64,000 nucleotides of DNA from Turneriella sp942492915 (GTDB lineage: Bacteria; Spirochaetota; Leptospiria; Turneriellales; Turneriellaceae), in contig OW818662.1 of assembly GCA_942492915.1 (NCBI GenBank), forward strand, positions 1,612,001-1,676,000, in the 5' to 3' direction. The stretch's first letter is position 1. Every line of letters starts with the position of its first letter. Below are positions 17,640 to 26,228 of the stretch, piece after piece. The notes under the pieces are model-generated. The model was not told the DNA's origin. It was given only the letters and a program-made list of their open reading frames with translations, and made no database searches. The translations under genes were made by a program, and so were the position numbers.

Positions 17640-18092
17640 GAAAATCTTAATCACGGCTGCGCGGCGAAACTCAAAGATCTGATCTAACTTTCTCTCTACA
17701 ATCATTCTATTCACAAAGCCTTGCAGCGGCACCGGTGGCAGAGCGTAGTCGACGCGATCGGTCATGTGCGTAAATTTGCCTTCTTTTCTGAAGAAATGTT
17801 TGTGCGACCAGATGCGGTACGGGCCAATACGTTGCTCATCGGCAAACATGAATTGGTGTTCGACATGCGTGATTTCGGTCACCCAGGTGACCGGAATACG
17901 CAGCAGCGGAGAAACCTTGTACTCGATAAAGAGGCCGGGATAAATTTCTTCGGGTAAATCTTTGGTCAGCACCCGAAAACCGAGCTCTGATGGCGTAATG
18001 TGCTTCAGGTTATTGGGATTTGAAAAATATTTCCACGTTTCAGTGAGGCTGGCGCGCACAAGTTGTTCGCGGTTGAGCGAATAGATCTTCAT
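17634..18092 (-). CDS. SRPBCC (cyclase/START-like) superfamily protein
   Basis: 152-residue single-domain protein of the Bet v1/START-like fold, which encloses hydrophobic ligands. The pattern is typical of the ligand-binding SRPBCC group: LNREQLVRASLTETWKYFSN at the start, then ITPSELGFRV, YKVSPLLRIPVTWVTEITHV, a glycine-proline turn and the closing helix GFVNRMIVERKLDQIFEFRR. The start is ATG 18092, which overlaps the gamma-carbonic anhydrase stop by four bases. An upstream in-frame codon (18149) would read into that gene. The ligand is unknown. Coupling to the carbonic-anhydrase-like protein suggests joint production only. Confidence 0.78.
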   Translation of the reverse strand: MKIYSLNREQLVRASLTETWKYFSNPNNLKHITPSELGFRVLTKDLPEEIYPGLFIEYKVSPLLRIPVTWVTEITHVEHQFMFADEQRIGPYRIWSHKHFFRKEGKFTHMTDRVDYALPPVPLQGFVNRMIVERKLDQIFEFRRAAVIKIFL

Positions 18093-18613
18093 TTGATTTC
18101 CCTCACGGCTTCGCGGTGCGCGACGGCATGCGTCACGTAGCCGCGCCACGTGCGCTCGATCATCGCCCGCTCTTCGTCACGAATTTCGCGCACCAGTTTA
18201 GCCGGCGAGCCCAGTGCAAGCCAACCGCCCTTGACGACAAACCCCGGAGGCACGAGCGCGCCGGCGGCCACAAAACCAAATGGCTCAACTACTGAATCGT
18301 CTAGCAGCGTCGCCCCCATGCCAATAAAACAGTCGTCTTGAAGTGTGCAGCCGTGCAGCAGCACGCGGTGGCCGATCGTAACCCGAGCGCCGATTGTGGT
18401 GGCAAACCTGCCGCCGGTCACGTGCACGACGCTGGAATCCTGAATATTGGTATCGCAACCGATACGAATGGAATGCACGTCACCGCGAACCACGCAGTTG
18501 TACCAGATTGAGCTTCGCGCGCCGATATGCACATCACCTAAAACCACAGCCCCTGCAGCGACAAACGCGCTCGGGTCAACAACGGGAGATGAATCTTTAA
18601 AAGAATAGAGCAT
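18089..18613 (-). CDS. Gamma-carbonic anhydrase family protein
   Basis: Left-handed beta-helix hexapeptide-repeat protein of 174 residues, of the YrdA/PaaY/gamma-CA group. The repeats run through residues 10-140. Metal-ligand histidines of the family are present in SSVVHV and GHRVLLHGC. SIWYNCVVRGDV and the GSPAKLVREI tail are family hallmarks. Many members of this group have weak or no carbonic anhydrase activity when extra catalytic residues are missing, so activity is not assured. It is followed by the SRPBCC gene with a four-base overlap. Confidence 0.9.
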   Translation of the reverse strand: MLYSFKDSSPVVDPSAFVAAGAVVLGDVHIGARSSIWYNCVVRGDVHSIRIGCDTNIQDSSVVHVTGGRFATTIGARVTIGHRVLLHGCTLQDDCFIGMGATLLDDSVVEPFGFVAAGALVPPGFVVKGGWLALGSPAKLVREIRDEERAMIERTWRGYVTHAVAHREAVREIK

Positions 18614-18662
18614 ACCGCAGCCAGAGGGGGCAGATCAGAATGCGGGACAAGGGAAAATCGAC

Positions 18663-18878
18663 TCAGGCTGTCGGCGCCAGATCGTTGGGATAAAATGACG
18701 AAGCTTCAGACTTAGCCGCATAAAATCGCGATATTTCGTCTTGTACGGCATCGCGGCAGCTGCCACAGCCCATCGAGACCCCGAGCTGTGCCTGCACGTC
18801 GCTGAGTGTGCGCGCACCGGCGCTGAGCGCCTGCTTCACCTTGCGATCGTTGATATTTGCGCATGAGCAGATAATCAT
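18663..18878 (-). CDS. bfd: Bacterioferritin-associated ferredoxin-like 2Fe-2S protein
   Basis: 71-residue BFD-like [2Fe-2S] protein. The four ligands are the CSC pair near the N-terminus (MIICSCANI) and CGSC about 33 residues later (SMGCGSCRDAVQ), the spacing of Bfd. Bfd passes electrons to bacterioferritin to release stored iron when iron is short. A good ribosome site (GGAGGG) precedes ATG 18878. Just upstream is a Fur-like palindrome. No bacterioferritin gene is in the window. NAD(P)H-nitrite-reductase-type BFD domains are an alternative, but those are usually part of larger proteins. Confidence 0.85.
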   Translation of the reverse strand: MIICSCANINDRKVKQALSAGARTLSDVQAQLGVSMGCGSCRDAVQDEISRFYAAKSEASSFYPNDLAPTA

Positions 18879-18905
18879 GTGTTTGAGCCCTCCGCCATGA
18901 GCTAA

Positions 18906-18920
18906 TGAGAATAGTTCTCA
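18906..18920. promoter_or_regulatory. Fur-like palindrome upstream of bfd
   Basis: TGAGAATAGTTCTCA has perfect 6-base arms (TGAGAA/TTCTCA) and closely matches the 7-1-7 Fur recognition form. It lies 28 bases upstream of the bfd start codon. On the bfd strand a TTGACG sequence (complement of 18926-18931) sits directly behind it, so a bound repressor would cover the promoter. It is also upstream of the divergent secreted-protein gene at 19023. Confidence 0.55.
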
Positions 18921-19022
18921 CTTGCCGTCAAGACTTTTTCCGTTTTCTCCCGGCCTCGCGCGGCGCGATTTGCGGGCGCTTTTTTGCTTTCCGCCCGGCG
19001 GCCACGGGCCCCCGTACCCAAC

Positions 19023-20468
19023 ATGAAATTAAGCCGCGCCACGTTCACTCTGTTTTTTGCTGCCCTGCTCTCTTCGGCCAACCCGGTCACATTCAAAGAT
19101 TCTGTAAGGTCGCTGGGCCCTGGAAATTCGGGCGTGCCGCTCGCGCGCGACCTGGTGACCGTGCTGCACCTGATGAGCGAAAAGCTGCAGTACGACCAGG
19201 GGGCGACGCGCTTCTTCAGCTTCATGAACGACGCGCTCGAAGACTTCGACTTTGCGCGAATTTACGAAAGCCCTTATATGAAAGCAGGCACCGGTGGTTT
19301 TCGCAGCGTCGCGCTGGTCGGCAAAAATGTTGGCTCTGCGTATCAGGTCGCTCTGGGGCATGAAGCTCCTGATTATTCTGCGCTGGGCAATGCACGCGCA
19401 GAGTATCGCATGCGGCAGAACGACATCGAGGGTAAACGAACCTACACGGCACAACTCGATTTTGATGCCGCGCTGAAAAAATTTGACGCACAGGCAATGG
19501 CGCATCTTTTCGAGAGTATACTGCGCGTCGTGGATGCAGATAATCTGAAAACCCTGCGCGCACCGGCATCGACGCTCTGCCCCGAAATTACGGGCGCGAT
19601 GCGCCCGGTGGTTGATCAGGCAGCGGCAGACCTGCCGCAGGCCGCGTCGCTGTTCTGCAGGTATATTGAACTCAAGAGTGTCGGCAACCTGCGCTCGAGC
19701 GGGGGCAAAAACTATACTGAAATTACGCTTCGCGGCCGTTTCAGAATGAATGCGCTCGAAGCGGATTTTCCCCGGTTAAAGAAGTTTCTCAAAGAAATCA
19801 GGAATCTCTTTGTTCTTCAGGTTTATACGAGCGATACGCAGGGCCGCAGCCTCTCTTCTTTTGTGATCAATGCACAGACCGAAGAATTTTACCTCGCCTT
19901 CAATACGCGCGACGGAAAAATTCTGCCAATGAACAAAGATCAGACACCAGCCTTTGCCGACGCCATAGCGTTCAGCGGCACCAACGACCGTAAGTTTTAT
20001 CTGGCGTTCAATCTGTTTGTCAACGTCTATGGCCTGAAAATCAATACGGGAAATATCGGCGCTTACATGCGCTACACGACAAACCCCGAAACTCTTTCGT
20101 TCTTTGCAAAGCTGACGCACATGCCGCAGGGTAAAGTTTCGGGTGCCCTGTTCGGAGTATTGCCGACCTGGCTGATTGACCTGTCGATTCCCTCAGATCT
20201 GCAGACTCTGATGAATAGCTTCAGCGAGACTCTATACAAAGCCAATAAAGGCGAAGGAAGTCGCGCAGAAATCGCCTGGAAAAAACGAAGCGGGCAGGCT
20301 CTACTGCATGCATCGGCCTCGACCGAATTTCTTGAAAACCGCTTCATCCGCATTGGTATGAAAATCTGGGTGAAAAAGTTTCGGCCGAATGAACATGTTC
20401 AGGATGATATTCGCCGGTTTATCGGCAGCTTTACGCGAACGCTGCTCAACGATCTGAATGCGATGTAG
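19023..20468 (+). CDS. Secreted protein of unknown function
   Basis: 481 residues from ATG 19023, where a signal peptide begins (MKLSRATFTLFFAALLSSANP). An in-frame codon at 18984 would place an Arg/Pro-rich tail in front of the signal and is unlikely. I recognise no domain. The mature protein alternates helix and strand, with aromatic-rich beta segments in the second half (FYLAFNLFVNVYGLKINTG) and two cysteines near residues 180 and 210. It is probably periplasmic or an outer-membrane partner. Its 3' end overlaps the converging trhO gene by 23 bases. Confidence 0.7.
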   Translation: MKLSRATFTLFFAALLSSANPVTFKDSVRSLGPGNSGVPLARDLVTVLHLMSEKLQYDQGATRFFSFMNDALEDFDFARIYESPYMKAGTGGFRSVALVGKNVGSAYQVALGHEAPDYSALGNARAEYRMRQNDIEGKRTYTAQLDFDAALKKFDAQAMAHLFESILRVVDADNLKTLRAPASTLCPEITGAMRPVVDQAAADLPQAASLFCRYIELKSVGNLRSSGGKNYTEITLRGRFRMNALEADFPRLKKFLKEIRNLFVLQVYTSDTQGRSLSSFVINAQTEEFYLAFNTRDGKILPMNKDQTPAFADAIAFSGTNDRKFYLAFNLFVNVYGLKINTGNIGAYMRYTTNPETLSFFAKLTHMPQGKVSGALFGVLPTWLIDLSIPSDLQTLMNSFSETLYKANKGEGSRAEIAWKKRSGQALLHASASTEFLENRFIRIGMKIWVKKFRPNEHVQDDIRRFIGSFTRTLLNDLNAM

Positions 20469-21528
20469 CGTCTGCCACGACGGCCGGCCTTAACCTGATC
20501 TTCTTGCTGAACCAGGCTTTGGTCTTCAGGCTCATATCAGCCTTGCGCAGCGCGCGGCGTTCTTCGTAGGGTAACTGGCTGACGCGGTGGCATTCTTTGC
20601 TACAGCAATCTCCCAGTCTCTTGCCGCATTTTTCGCACTGCACCATGAGCACATGACAGCCTTCGTTGGCGCAATTCAGCTGGCGGTCGCTCTGATTGCC
20701 GCATATATGGCACTTCGCCAGTACATCGTCTGTGATACGTTCACCCAGGCGTTCATCGAACACGAAATTCTTACCCTTGAATTTTGACGGCAACTGCTCT
20801 TTCTTCACAGCGTGCGCATAGTTGATAACGCCGCCTTCGAGCTGGAAGACGTTGCGATAGCCCTGCTTTCTCAGGTACGCCCCCGCTTTTTCGCAGCGGA
20901 TGCCGCCGGTGCAGTAGATCAGAATCTTTTCGTCTTTCTTATCTTTGAGCATCTCTGCGACCAGAGGCAATTCTTCGCGAAAAGTCGGTACATCGGGGCA
21001 GATCGCCTCTTCGAACCGACCAACTTCAGATTCGTAGTGGTTTCGCATATCGACCACGATCGTCCCGGGTTCTTCGAGCGCCTTGTTGAATTCGAGAGGA
21101 TTCAGGTGCGGAGCGGCAACTTTTTCGTCGATCGTAAAGTCACCGAGCCCATCGTTGACGATGTATTGTTTCACCTTGATGGTTAGTTTTATAAAGGAGT
21201 TTCCGTCGTCTTCAACCCCTGGATTAAAGCGCATCTTCTCAAAGCCGGATCGCGCTTCCAGACTTTCGCAGAAGCTCTGGAGGTGCTCTTCGGGCACCGC
21301 CAGTTGCGCATTAATACCTTCACGCGCCAGATAAATGCGTCCCAGCACCCCCATCTCAGTCCATTGCCGGTAGAGCTCGTCACGCAGCATTTTTGGGTCG
21401 TCGATGCGCAGGTAGCGATAGAAAGACAGCGTGCGGCGCTTCACCGGTGCCAAACGGGCCAACAGGTCTTGCCGGCTGTAACGGTTATGCAGCATCTCTT
21501 TCTTGACTGCGTTGCGGTGGCGTGCCAT
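20446..21528 (-). CDS. trhO: tRNA uridine(34) hydroxylase, rhodanese-type
   Basis: Member of the YceA/UPF0176 family, now known as TrhO, which makes 5-hydroxyuridine at position 34 of tRNAs. The N-terminal acylphosphatase-like domain contains GRIYLAREGINAQLAVP. The rhodanese domain has VVDMRNHYESEVG and the active cysteine in IYCTGGIRCEKA. The C-terminus carries a cysteine-rich zinc-like region (CHICGNQ, NCANEGC, CEKCGKRLGDCCSKEC) seen in longer family members. The 360-residue length fits. It stands alone between the secreted unknown and the symporter. Confidence 0.92.
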   Translation of the reverse strand: MARHRNAVKKEMLHNRYSRQDLLARLAPVKRRTLSFYRYLRIDDPKMLRDELYRQWTEMGVLGRIYLAREGINAQLAVPEEHLQSFCESLEARSGFEKMRFNPGVEDDGNSFIKLTIKVKQYIVNDGLGDFTIDEKVAAPHLNPLEFNKALEEPGTIVVDMRNHYESEVGRFEEAICPDVPTFREELPLVAEMLKDKKDEKILIYCTGGIRCEKAGAYLRKQGYRNVFQLEGGVINYAHAVKKEQLPSKFKGKNFVFDERLGERITDDVLAKCHICGNQSDRQLNCANEGCHVLMVQCEKCGKRLGDCCSKECHRVSQLPYEERRALRKADMSLKTKAWFSKKIRLRPAVVADATSHSDR

Positions 21529-21609
21529 GTTGCGCTTCTCAGGTCTCTAGAGACACTGATACGGGCGTTATAGGGCGCCGAGACAGCGCGTCACGCATTG
21601 TGAAGCGAA

Positions 21610-22542
21610 TCAACCAGAGGTTTCCTCAGGCAAAGATGGCCTTTTTCGCGAAAACCATGCAGCGAGCAGGCTGCCGATCAGGCTGTGCATGAGCGATGAA
21701 ACGGCACACGGGACAGCTGCCAGTGCATTTAAATGTTTCATCGCGAGCACGACGCCGAGGCCCGAATTCTGCATGCCAACTTCAATCGAAATCGTCCGTG
21801 ACTGCACCTCGGGAACGCGCAGAAGTCGCGAGAACAGGTAACCTAAAAAGAAGCCACATGTGTGCAGCGTAAAAACTGCGGCGACTATTCTTGATCCTCC
21901 CGACAGAATCGATTCGCGCGAGCTGCCGATTATCGAAGCGACGATCAGCGTGATCGCGATGACTGCGAGAAAGTTTGCCGAACGTTCGAGCTTTTTTGCC
22001 GCGAATGGGAATATGCGCTTTGCAACCAATGCCAGACCGATGGGTAATAAAATGATGATCGCTGTATCGCGGGTCATGGCAAGCGCATCGACGGGTATGC
22101 GCGCGCCGATGAGCCACGCCGAGAGCGCAGGCGTCAGAACGGCTGCGGCGATGGTCGAAACAGCCGTCATCGTGACAGAAAGGGGAACATCCGCCCTGGC
22201 GAGAAAAGTGATCACATTCGAGGCCGTGCCCCCGGGGCAACACGCGACGAGAATAAGGCCGGCTGCAATTTCTGCCGGGAGTTCATAGGCAAGCGCCACC
22301 GAATAACCCAGCGCTGGCATGATCGTGTATTGCAAAACAAAGCCGATACCGACCTGCCAGGGTTTGCGTGCAACGCGCCTGAAGTCAGCCGGGGTGAGGC
22401 TCAGGCCTGTGAAAAACATAATCAGCGCGAGCGCGATCTTGATATGGAGTGGGCCGAACCAGATAAATGCAGGTGGATAAAAAAGTGCGCCGGCGCTTGC
22501 GCAGCCGGCGATCAGGGGAAATAGCTGAGTGAGCCTGTTCAT
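21610..22542 (-). CDS. Bile acid:sodium symporter family transporter
   Basis: Integral membrane transporter of the BASS/ASBT family, with about ten hydrophobic segments over 310 residues. Signatures are ACCPGGTASNVITFLARADV in the first half and IEVGMQNSGLGVVLA in the second, the crossing helices that bind sodium in ASBT structures. Bacterial members move various organic anions (pantoate, pyruvate-like acids, bile acids), so the substrate is open. The next gene downstream on this strand is trhO. Upstream, 49 bases away, is citrate synthase, from which it is separated by a long hairpin. Confidence 0.88.
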   Translation of the reverse strand: MNRLTQLFPLIAGCASAGALFYPPAFIWFGPLHIKIALALIMFFTGLSLTPADFRRVARKPWQVGIGFVLQYTIMPALGYSVALAYELPAEIAAGLILVACCPGGTASNVITFLARADVPLSVTMTAVSTIAAAVLTPALSAWLIGARIPVDALAMTRDTAIIILLPIGLALVAKRIFPFAAKKLERSANFLAVIAITLIVASIIGSSRESILSGGSRIVAAVFTLHTCGFFLGYLFSRLLRVPEVQSRTISIEVGMQNSGLGVVLAMKHLNALAAVPCAVSSLMHSLIGSLLAAWFSRKRPSLPEETSG

Positions 22543-22548
22543 TAGATT

Positions 22549-22585
22549 GAATTCTTTTTGTGCGCATAGCGCACCAAGAGAATTC
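22549..22585. other. Long imperfect hairpin between citrate synthase and the symporter gene
   Basis: GAATTCT (22549-22555) and GTGCGC (22560-22565) pair with GCGCAC (22569-22574) and AGAATTC (22579-22585). The TTTT/CAAG steps between them pair only partly. The 17-base stem with a three-base loop fills most of the 49-base gap. On the gene strand it is not followed by a T tract, so it is not a standard terminator. It may set the ratio of the two messages or act as a processing site. Confidence 0.5.
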
Positions 22586-22591
22586 TAAATC

Positions 22592-23734
22592 TTATACGGG
22601 CGGATGCAGATCGCGTGCTCCCTCGTAGATCACACGCGGACGGAACAGACGGTTGTTCTCGTGCTGTTCGATATGGTGCGACACAAGGCCAGCAAGGCGC
22701 GAGCAGAGAAAGATCGGTGTGTACAGGTCGATCGGTACGTTGATCAGATAATAGAGCAGCGCGATCGGATAGTCTGCGTTAGGGTAAAGCCCCTTCTCGC
22801 GCGCCATAGTCTTCTCAATAGTCTGGTAGATTGAATAGAGGTCTTTGCCGTCAGGGCGCTGGTCGACCAGCTTCGGAATGTAGTCTTTCATGAGAAATGC
22901 GCGCGGATCGTACTTCTTCATGTAAACACGGTGGCCAAAGCCCATGATTTTGTCTTTGCGGGTGAGTTTACCCATGATGTACGCTTCAGCAGTCGAAGGA
23001 CCGCCGGTCTTGTTGACTTCAAGAAACATCTGCATTGCCGCTTCGTTTGCGCCGCCGTGCAGAGGCCCTTTGAGCGAAGCAACCGCAGCAGCGCAAGAGC
23101 CGTAAATGTCCGAAAGGGTTGAACTCACGACGCGCACTGCAAATGTCGAATTGGGCATTTCGTGTTCGATGTAGGTGGTCAGAATCTTGTCGAGTGTATC
23201 GGTTTCGACAGCAGTCGGCTTCGAACCTTTGATCATGTGAACAAAGTTCTCAGAGTAACCCATGCTCTTGTCTGGTTTCACGAACGGTAGTCCGTTGATT
23301 GCGCGGTAGCTGTTCACCGCAATCGTCGGCGCTTTCGCGAGAATTCTGAGCGCTTTCTCTTCGTTTGTTTTGGTAGTGGTATCCATCAGGAAATCAGGGT
23401 CTTCGTAACCGCCAAGAATCGAGATACCGGTGCGGAGCGAATCCATCGCCTGCGTTTTCTTCGGCAGAAGCTTGAAAATCTCGTACATCTCGTTCGGGAT
23501 GTCAGCCTGATCCATGAGTTTTTGCTCGAAAGCCTTCGCTTCGGCGTCAGACGGAAATTTATTATAGATCAGCAAGTACGCAACTTTGATATAAGATGTT
23601 TTCTGAATAAGTTCGATCAGGTCGTACCCTCGAACAACAATCTGCTCTTTTTCTTCATCGAGCAATGAAAGTTTCGTAATACAGGCGATGACGCCATCGA
23701 GTCCCGGTTTGTAATCTGCGTGTTCGTTTGCCAT
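22592..23734 (-). CDS. gltA: Citrate synthase
   Basis: Condenses acetyl-CoA and oxaloacetate to citrate at the entry to the TCA cycle. The 380 residues include the catalytic histidines in PLHGGANEA and GFGHRVY, with the KYDPRA segment after the second. The aspartate and arginine region near the C-terminus is also present (ANADYPIALLYYLINVP-like, with ...FLCSRLAGLVSHHIEQ). The length matches the short type II/methylcitrate-like group, so 2-methylcitrate synthase activity is an alternative, but no prp genes are near. GAGGAG precedes ATG 23734. Confidence 0.93.
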   Translation of the reverse strand: MANEHADYKPGLDGVIACITKLSLLDEEKEQIVVRGYDLIELIQKTSYIKVAYLLIYNKFPSDAEAKAFEQKLMDQADIPNEMYEIFKLLPKKTQAMDSLRTGISILGGYEDPDFLMDTTTKTNEEKALRILAKAPTIAVNSYRAINGLPFVKPDKSMGYSENFVHMIKGSKPTAVETDTLDKILTTYIEHEMPNSTFAVRVVSSTLSDIYGSCAAAVASLKGPLHGGANEAAMQMFLEVNKTGGPSTAEAYIMGKLTRKDKIMGFGHRVYMKKYDPRAFLMKDYIPKLVDQRPDGKDLYSIYQTIEKTMAREKGLYPNADYPIALLYYLINVPIDLYTPIFLCSRLAGLVSHHIEQHENNRLFRPRVIYEGARDLHPPV

Positions 23735-23850
23735 TTTGTCTCCTCAAGTCGATTTCACCGACCCGGATTTATGCACAAAAATGCAGAAATCAGGCCAGAG
23801 CGACCGTGTGTGCGCTCATTGACAAAAACTGAGTCACAGCGACTACTTTT

Positions 23851-24972
23851 TTGAAACGGATATGCACGCGTTTAGGGGGTAATAGCTTTACGGCCGTGGT
23901 GCGCCACAGCGGCGATACCTTCGTGCCTGAACCACGGGTATTATTGCTGCAAGATTGGTACGCCGAGAATGACATGCTCAACCCGTCATTCTTCGCGCTG
24001 CTCGACATGTATCCGCAGGCAGACGTCGGGTTTCTCAAGAACTTCGAGCGAACCGTTCCGCAGACTTTGCGCAACCGGCATGTCGAGTTTTACGCTTCGC
24101 GCGTCAGCAGACGTGCCTTCGAGAATCTGGACGAACTCATGTCAGCACAGGCTCTCGTGCCGATCGACGATTATGACCTCATTCTTCTGAATACCCGGGG
24201 TTACCTCAAACACCTTCGCCGCGAGGTTGACTCTTCCACCCGCATCGTGGCCTACCAGCACGACCTGCTGCCCTTTCTCTGGCGCGCAGACATCGAATCT
24301 CTGAATGCAACTAAAACGGCTGAACTGTTACGCCAACAAGAGATTGACCTCGAATACAGTGCGGGCATAAATCTCACTATTGCGGCCAACTTCGCACTTC
24401 AGGGCACGCTCGCCGCGCTGACGCGCCGGAAAATACCGCTCGCGTACCCTCTGGTCGACAGCGATCTTTTTTTTCCCGACTCGAATGCCGAAGCCGAATA
24501 TTTTCTGGCAGCGGACGCAACCGATCTGCCGGCACTCGTCCATCTCTTTGCCTGTATTTCTGACAAGCTGGTGATACTCGGCGAAGAGAAGCCCGACAAG
24601 CTGCTCAAAGAATTGAAACCCGACAACATCTTCTACACGGGCAAGATTGGTATTTCTGAAAAGGCGTATTACCTCGGCGGTGCCAAAGCATTTATACTCG
24701 GTGAGGCACGCGAGATCGATCACCTCGCGCTCGCGGCGTTAAAATCAGGTATTCCGGTACTCGCGCACCCATCGCAGGGTATGCACGAGTTTCTGCACGA
24801 CACCGATCTTGGGCACGAATTAAAATCGGCATCGGCCGAAGAGATTCTCTACCTCGTGCGCCAATTCCGTTCGCAGGCCCCCAATCGGGAAAAAGTTGCA
24901 TCGGGCATCGACTGGCTGAACCGCGAGTACTTCACGCGCCGCATGCGCAAGGCGCTGGCACACCACGCGTGA
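23851..24972 (+). CDS. Glycosyltransferase-like protein
   Basis: 373 residues with the two-lobed pattern of a GT-B glycosyltransferase, though conserved motifs are faint. The N-lobe starts RVLLLQDWYAENDML and includes DDYDLILLNTRG and the RIVAYQHDLLPF segment. The C-lobe has KAFILGEAREIDHLALAALK and IPVLAHPSQGMHEFLHD, resembling the donor-binding end of GT4 enzymes. The start is unclear: the frame opens with TTG 23851, while GTG 23896 or 23899 follows an AGGGGG stretch and may be the true start. It is the first gene of a four-gene coupled cassette, since its stop overlaps the next gene by four bases. Confidence 0.65.
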   Translation: MKRICTRLGGNSFTAVVRHSGDTFVPEPRVLLLQDWYAENDMLNPSFFALLDMYPQADVGFLKNFERTVPQTLRNRHVEFYASRVSRRAFENLDELMSAQALVPIDDYDLILLNTRGYLKHLRREVDSSTRIVAYQHDLLPFLWRADIESLNATKTAELLRQQEIDLEYSAGINLTIAANFALQGTLAALTRRKIPLAYPLVDSDLFFPDSNAEAEYFLAADATDLPALVHLFACISDKLVILGEEKPDKLLKELKPDNIFYTGKIGISEKAYYLGGAKAFILGEAREIDHLALAALKSGIPVLAHPSQGMHEFLHDTDLGHELKSASAEEILYLVRQFRSQAPNREKVASGIDWLNREYFTRRMRKALAHHA

Positions 24973-26228
24973 ACGCGCGGCATCGGGCGGTCATTTATCT
25001 CTTCGTGAGTGCAGTGACCCGTGTTCACGCTGAAGTTGTGACACCTCAAAAGGTAGATTTCAAACGTACTGTGGTAAAAATTTCTGTGTCAGGCCTTTCG
25101 CGCACCGATGCACGAGTGGTACTGCAATTTGTGCCGGTGCGTGAAGGTGACAGCGCCGAAGACCTGGATACGCAGAAGATCCTCAATGAAATAGCGCGGC
25201 TGCGCATCTTCTCTGAACAGACGGTGGCGCTCACCGAACTGGATTCAGGTTCAGCGTGCGCCAGCCGTTGCCATCTGCAAATTTCCGTAAAAGAAAAATG
25301 GAGTCTCTACCCGATACCCGTATACGTCAAATACCGCGATACTGAAATCGGCGGCGCCTTTCTGGTCGAATCAAATCTTTTCGGGCAGAACAAAGGCGCG
25401 GTTTTGGGTGGTCTGGTGTCAAACCGTGGCTGGCAGGCGCTGGCCGGTTACACCGACCCTCACATAGGTTATAGCCGCATTTCCACAACCGTTCGCTATC
25501 TGACCGGGCGCGTTTTTCTTGAAGATGCCACGCCGGCTGGCACGATAACGCGCAATTACACGCTGATGCGCAACGACGTGCAGACCGCAACCGGATACGA
25601 GACGCGCAATCATTTTTATGCAGGCGTGCTCGCCGGCTTTCGCTCGGCGCGCGTTCTTGAAAATTCGGCGGTTCAATCGGCGAAGAATGCCAACCTTGGC
25701 GCGCGCTTCAGATACGCGGGCGTCGCACCTGAAGCCTGGTTTCAGCGCGGGTTTGAATCGACCTTTGACGTCGAACAGGGTTTCGCCGTCGAAGGCGAAA
25801 AACTGCATGTCATCTCATCTGCCTCTGCCTGGCACCGCCGTATCTTCAGCAGCCAGTTTATTTCTGTGCTGTTTTCATTCCAGTGGTCCGAATATCCAGA
25901 ACCTCTCGAACAACGCCTCGGCGGCTGGCAGGGAACGCGCACGCTGCCGGCGCTGCTTGTGCCTGCCGATCGTTTTTCAGTCGGGGCGATCAATTACCAG
26001 TATGCCCTGTTTTCGTTTCCGTGGGCCACGTTCGCGGCGCTGGTGTTTGTCGACGGCGGCGCCTTCGCCCGCGATCGCCAGAATGCTACTCTGTTTTGGG
26101 GGCCTGGTGCCGGGATGCGCATGTACCTCAAAGAAATTACGATTCCCGCTCTCGGCATCGATCTGGCAAGGGATATGATTTCAGAACAGATTCAACTCAG
26201 TTTCTTTTTCGGCTATAACCTGCAATGA
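24969..26228 (+). CDS. Omp85-type outer-membrane protein (POTRA plus beta-barrel)
   Basis: 419-residue secreted protein that begins at GTG 24969 with a signal peptide (ending VTRVHA). One POTRA-like domain follows (about 30-110: TVVKISVSGLSRTDARVV, ILNEIARLRIF). A beta-barrel region of the surface-antigen (BamA/TamA/FhaC) type starts near KWSLYPIPVYVKYRDTEIG and ends in the aromatic FFFGYNLQ. With a single POTRA and a short barrel it is smaller than BamA and nearer to patatin-associated or TPS-type transporters. The overlaps at both ends place it firmly in the cassette with the glycosyltransferase-like, PseG-like and CapA genes. Confidence 0.8.
   Translation: MNARHRAVIYLFVSAVTRVHAEVVTPQKVDFKRTVVKISVSGLSRTDARVVLQFVPVREGDSAEDLDTQKILNEIARLRIFSEQTVALTELDSGSACASRCHLQISVKEKWSLYPIPVYVKYRDTEIGGAFLVESNLFGQNKGAVLGGLVSNRGWQALAGYTDPHIGYSRISTTVRYLTGRVFLEDATPAGTITRNYTLMRNDVQTATGYETRNHFYAGVLAGFRSARVLENSAVQSAKNANLGARFRYAGVAPEAWFQRGFESTFDVEQGFAVEGEKLHVISSASAWHRRIFSSQFISVLFSFQWSEYPEPLEQRLGGWQGTRTLPALLVPADRFSVGAINYQYALFSFPWATFAALVFVDGGAFARDRQNATLFWGPGAGMRMYLKEITIPALGIDLARDMISEQIQLSFFFGYNLQ

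Noticed and set aside
22549..22585. Rho-independent terminator for citrate synthase
   Set aside because: The T run is on the wrong side for the coding strand, so it is listed as a hairpin of unknown role.
25618..26178. Second-frame forward ORF inside the Omp85-type gene
   Set aside because: It is rich in Arg and Ser, typical of an out-of-frame translation in GC-rich DNA, and lies entirely within a gene with coupled ends.
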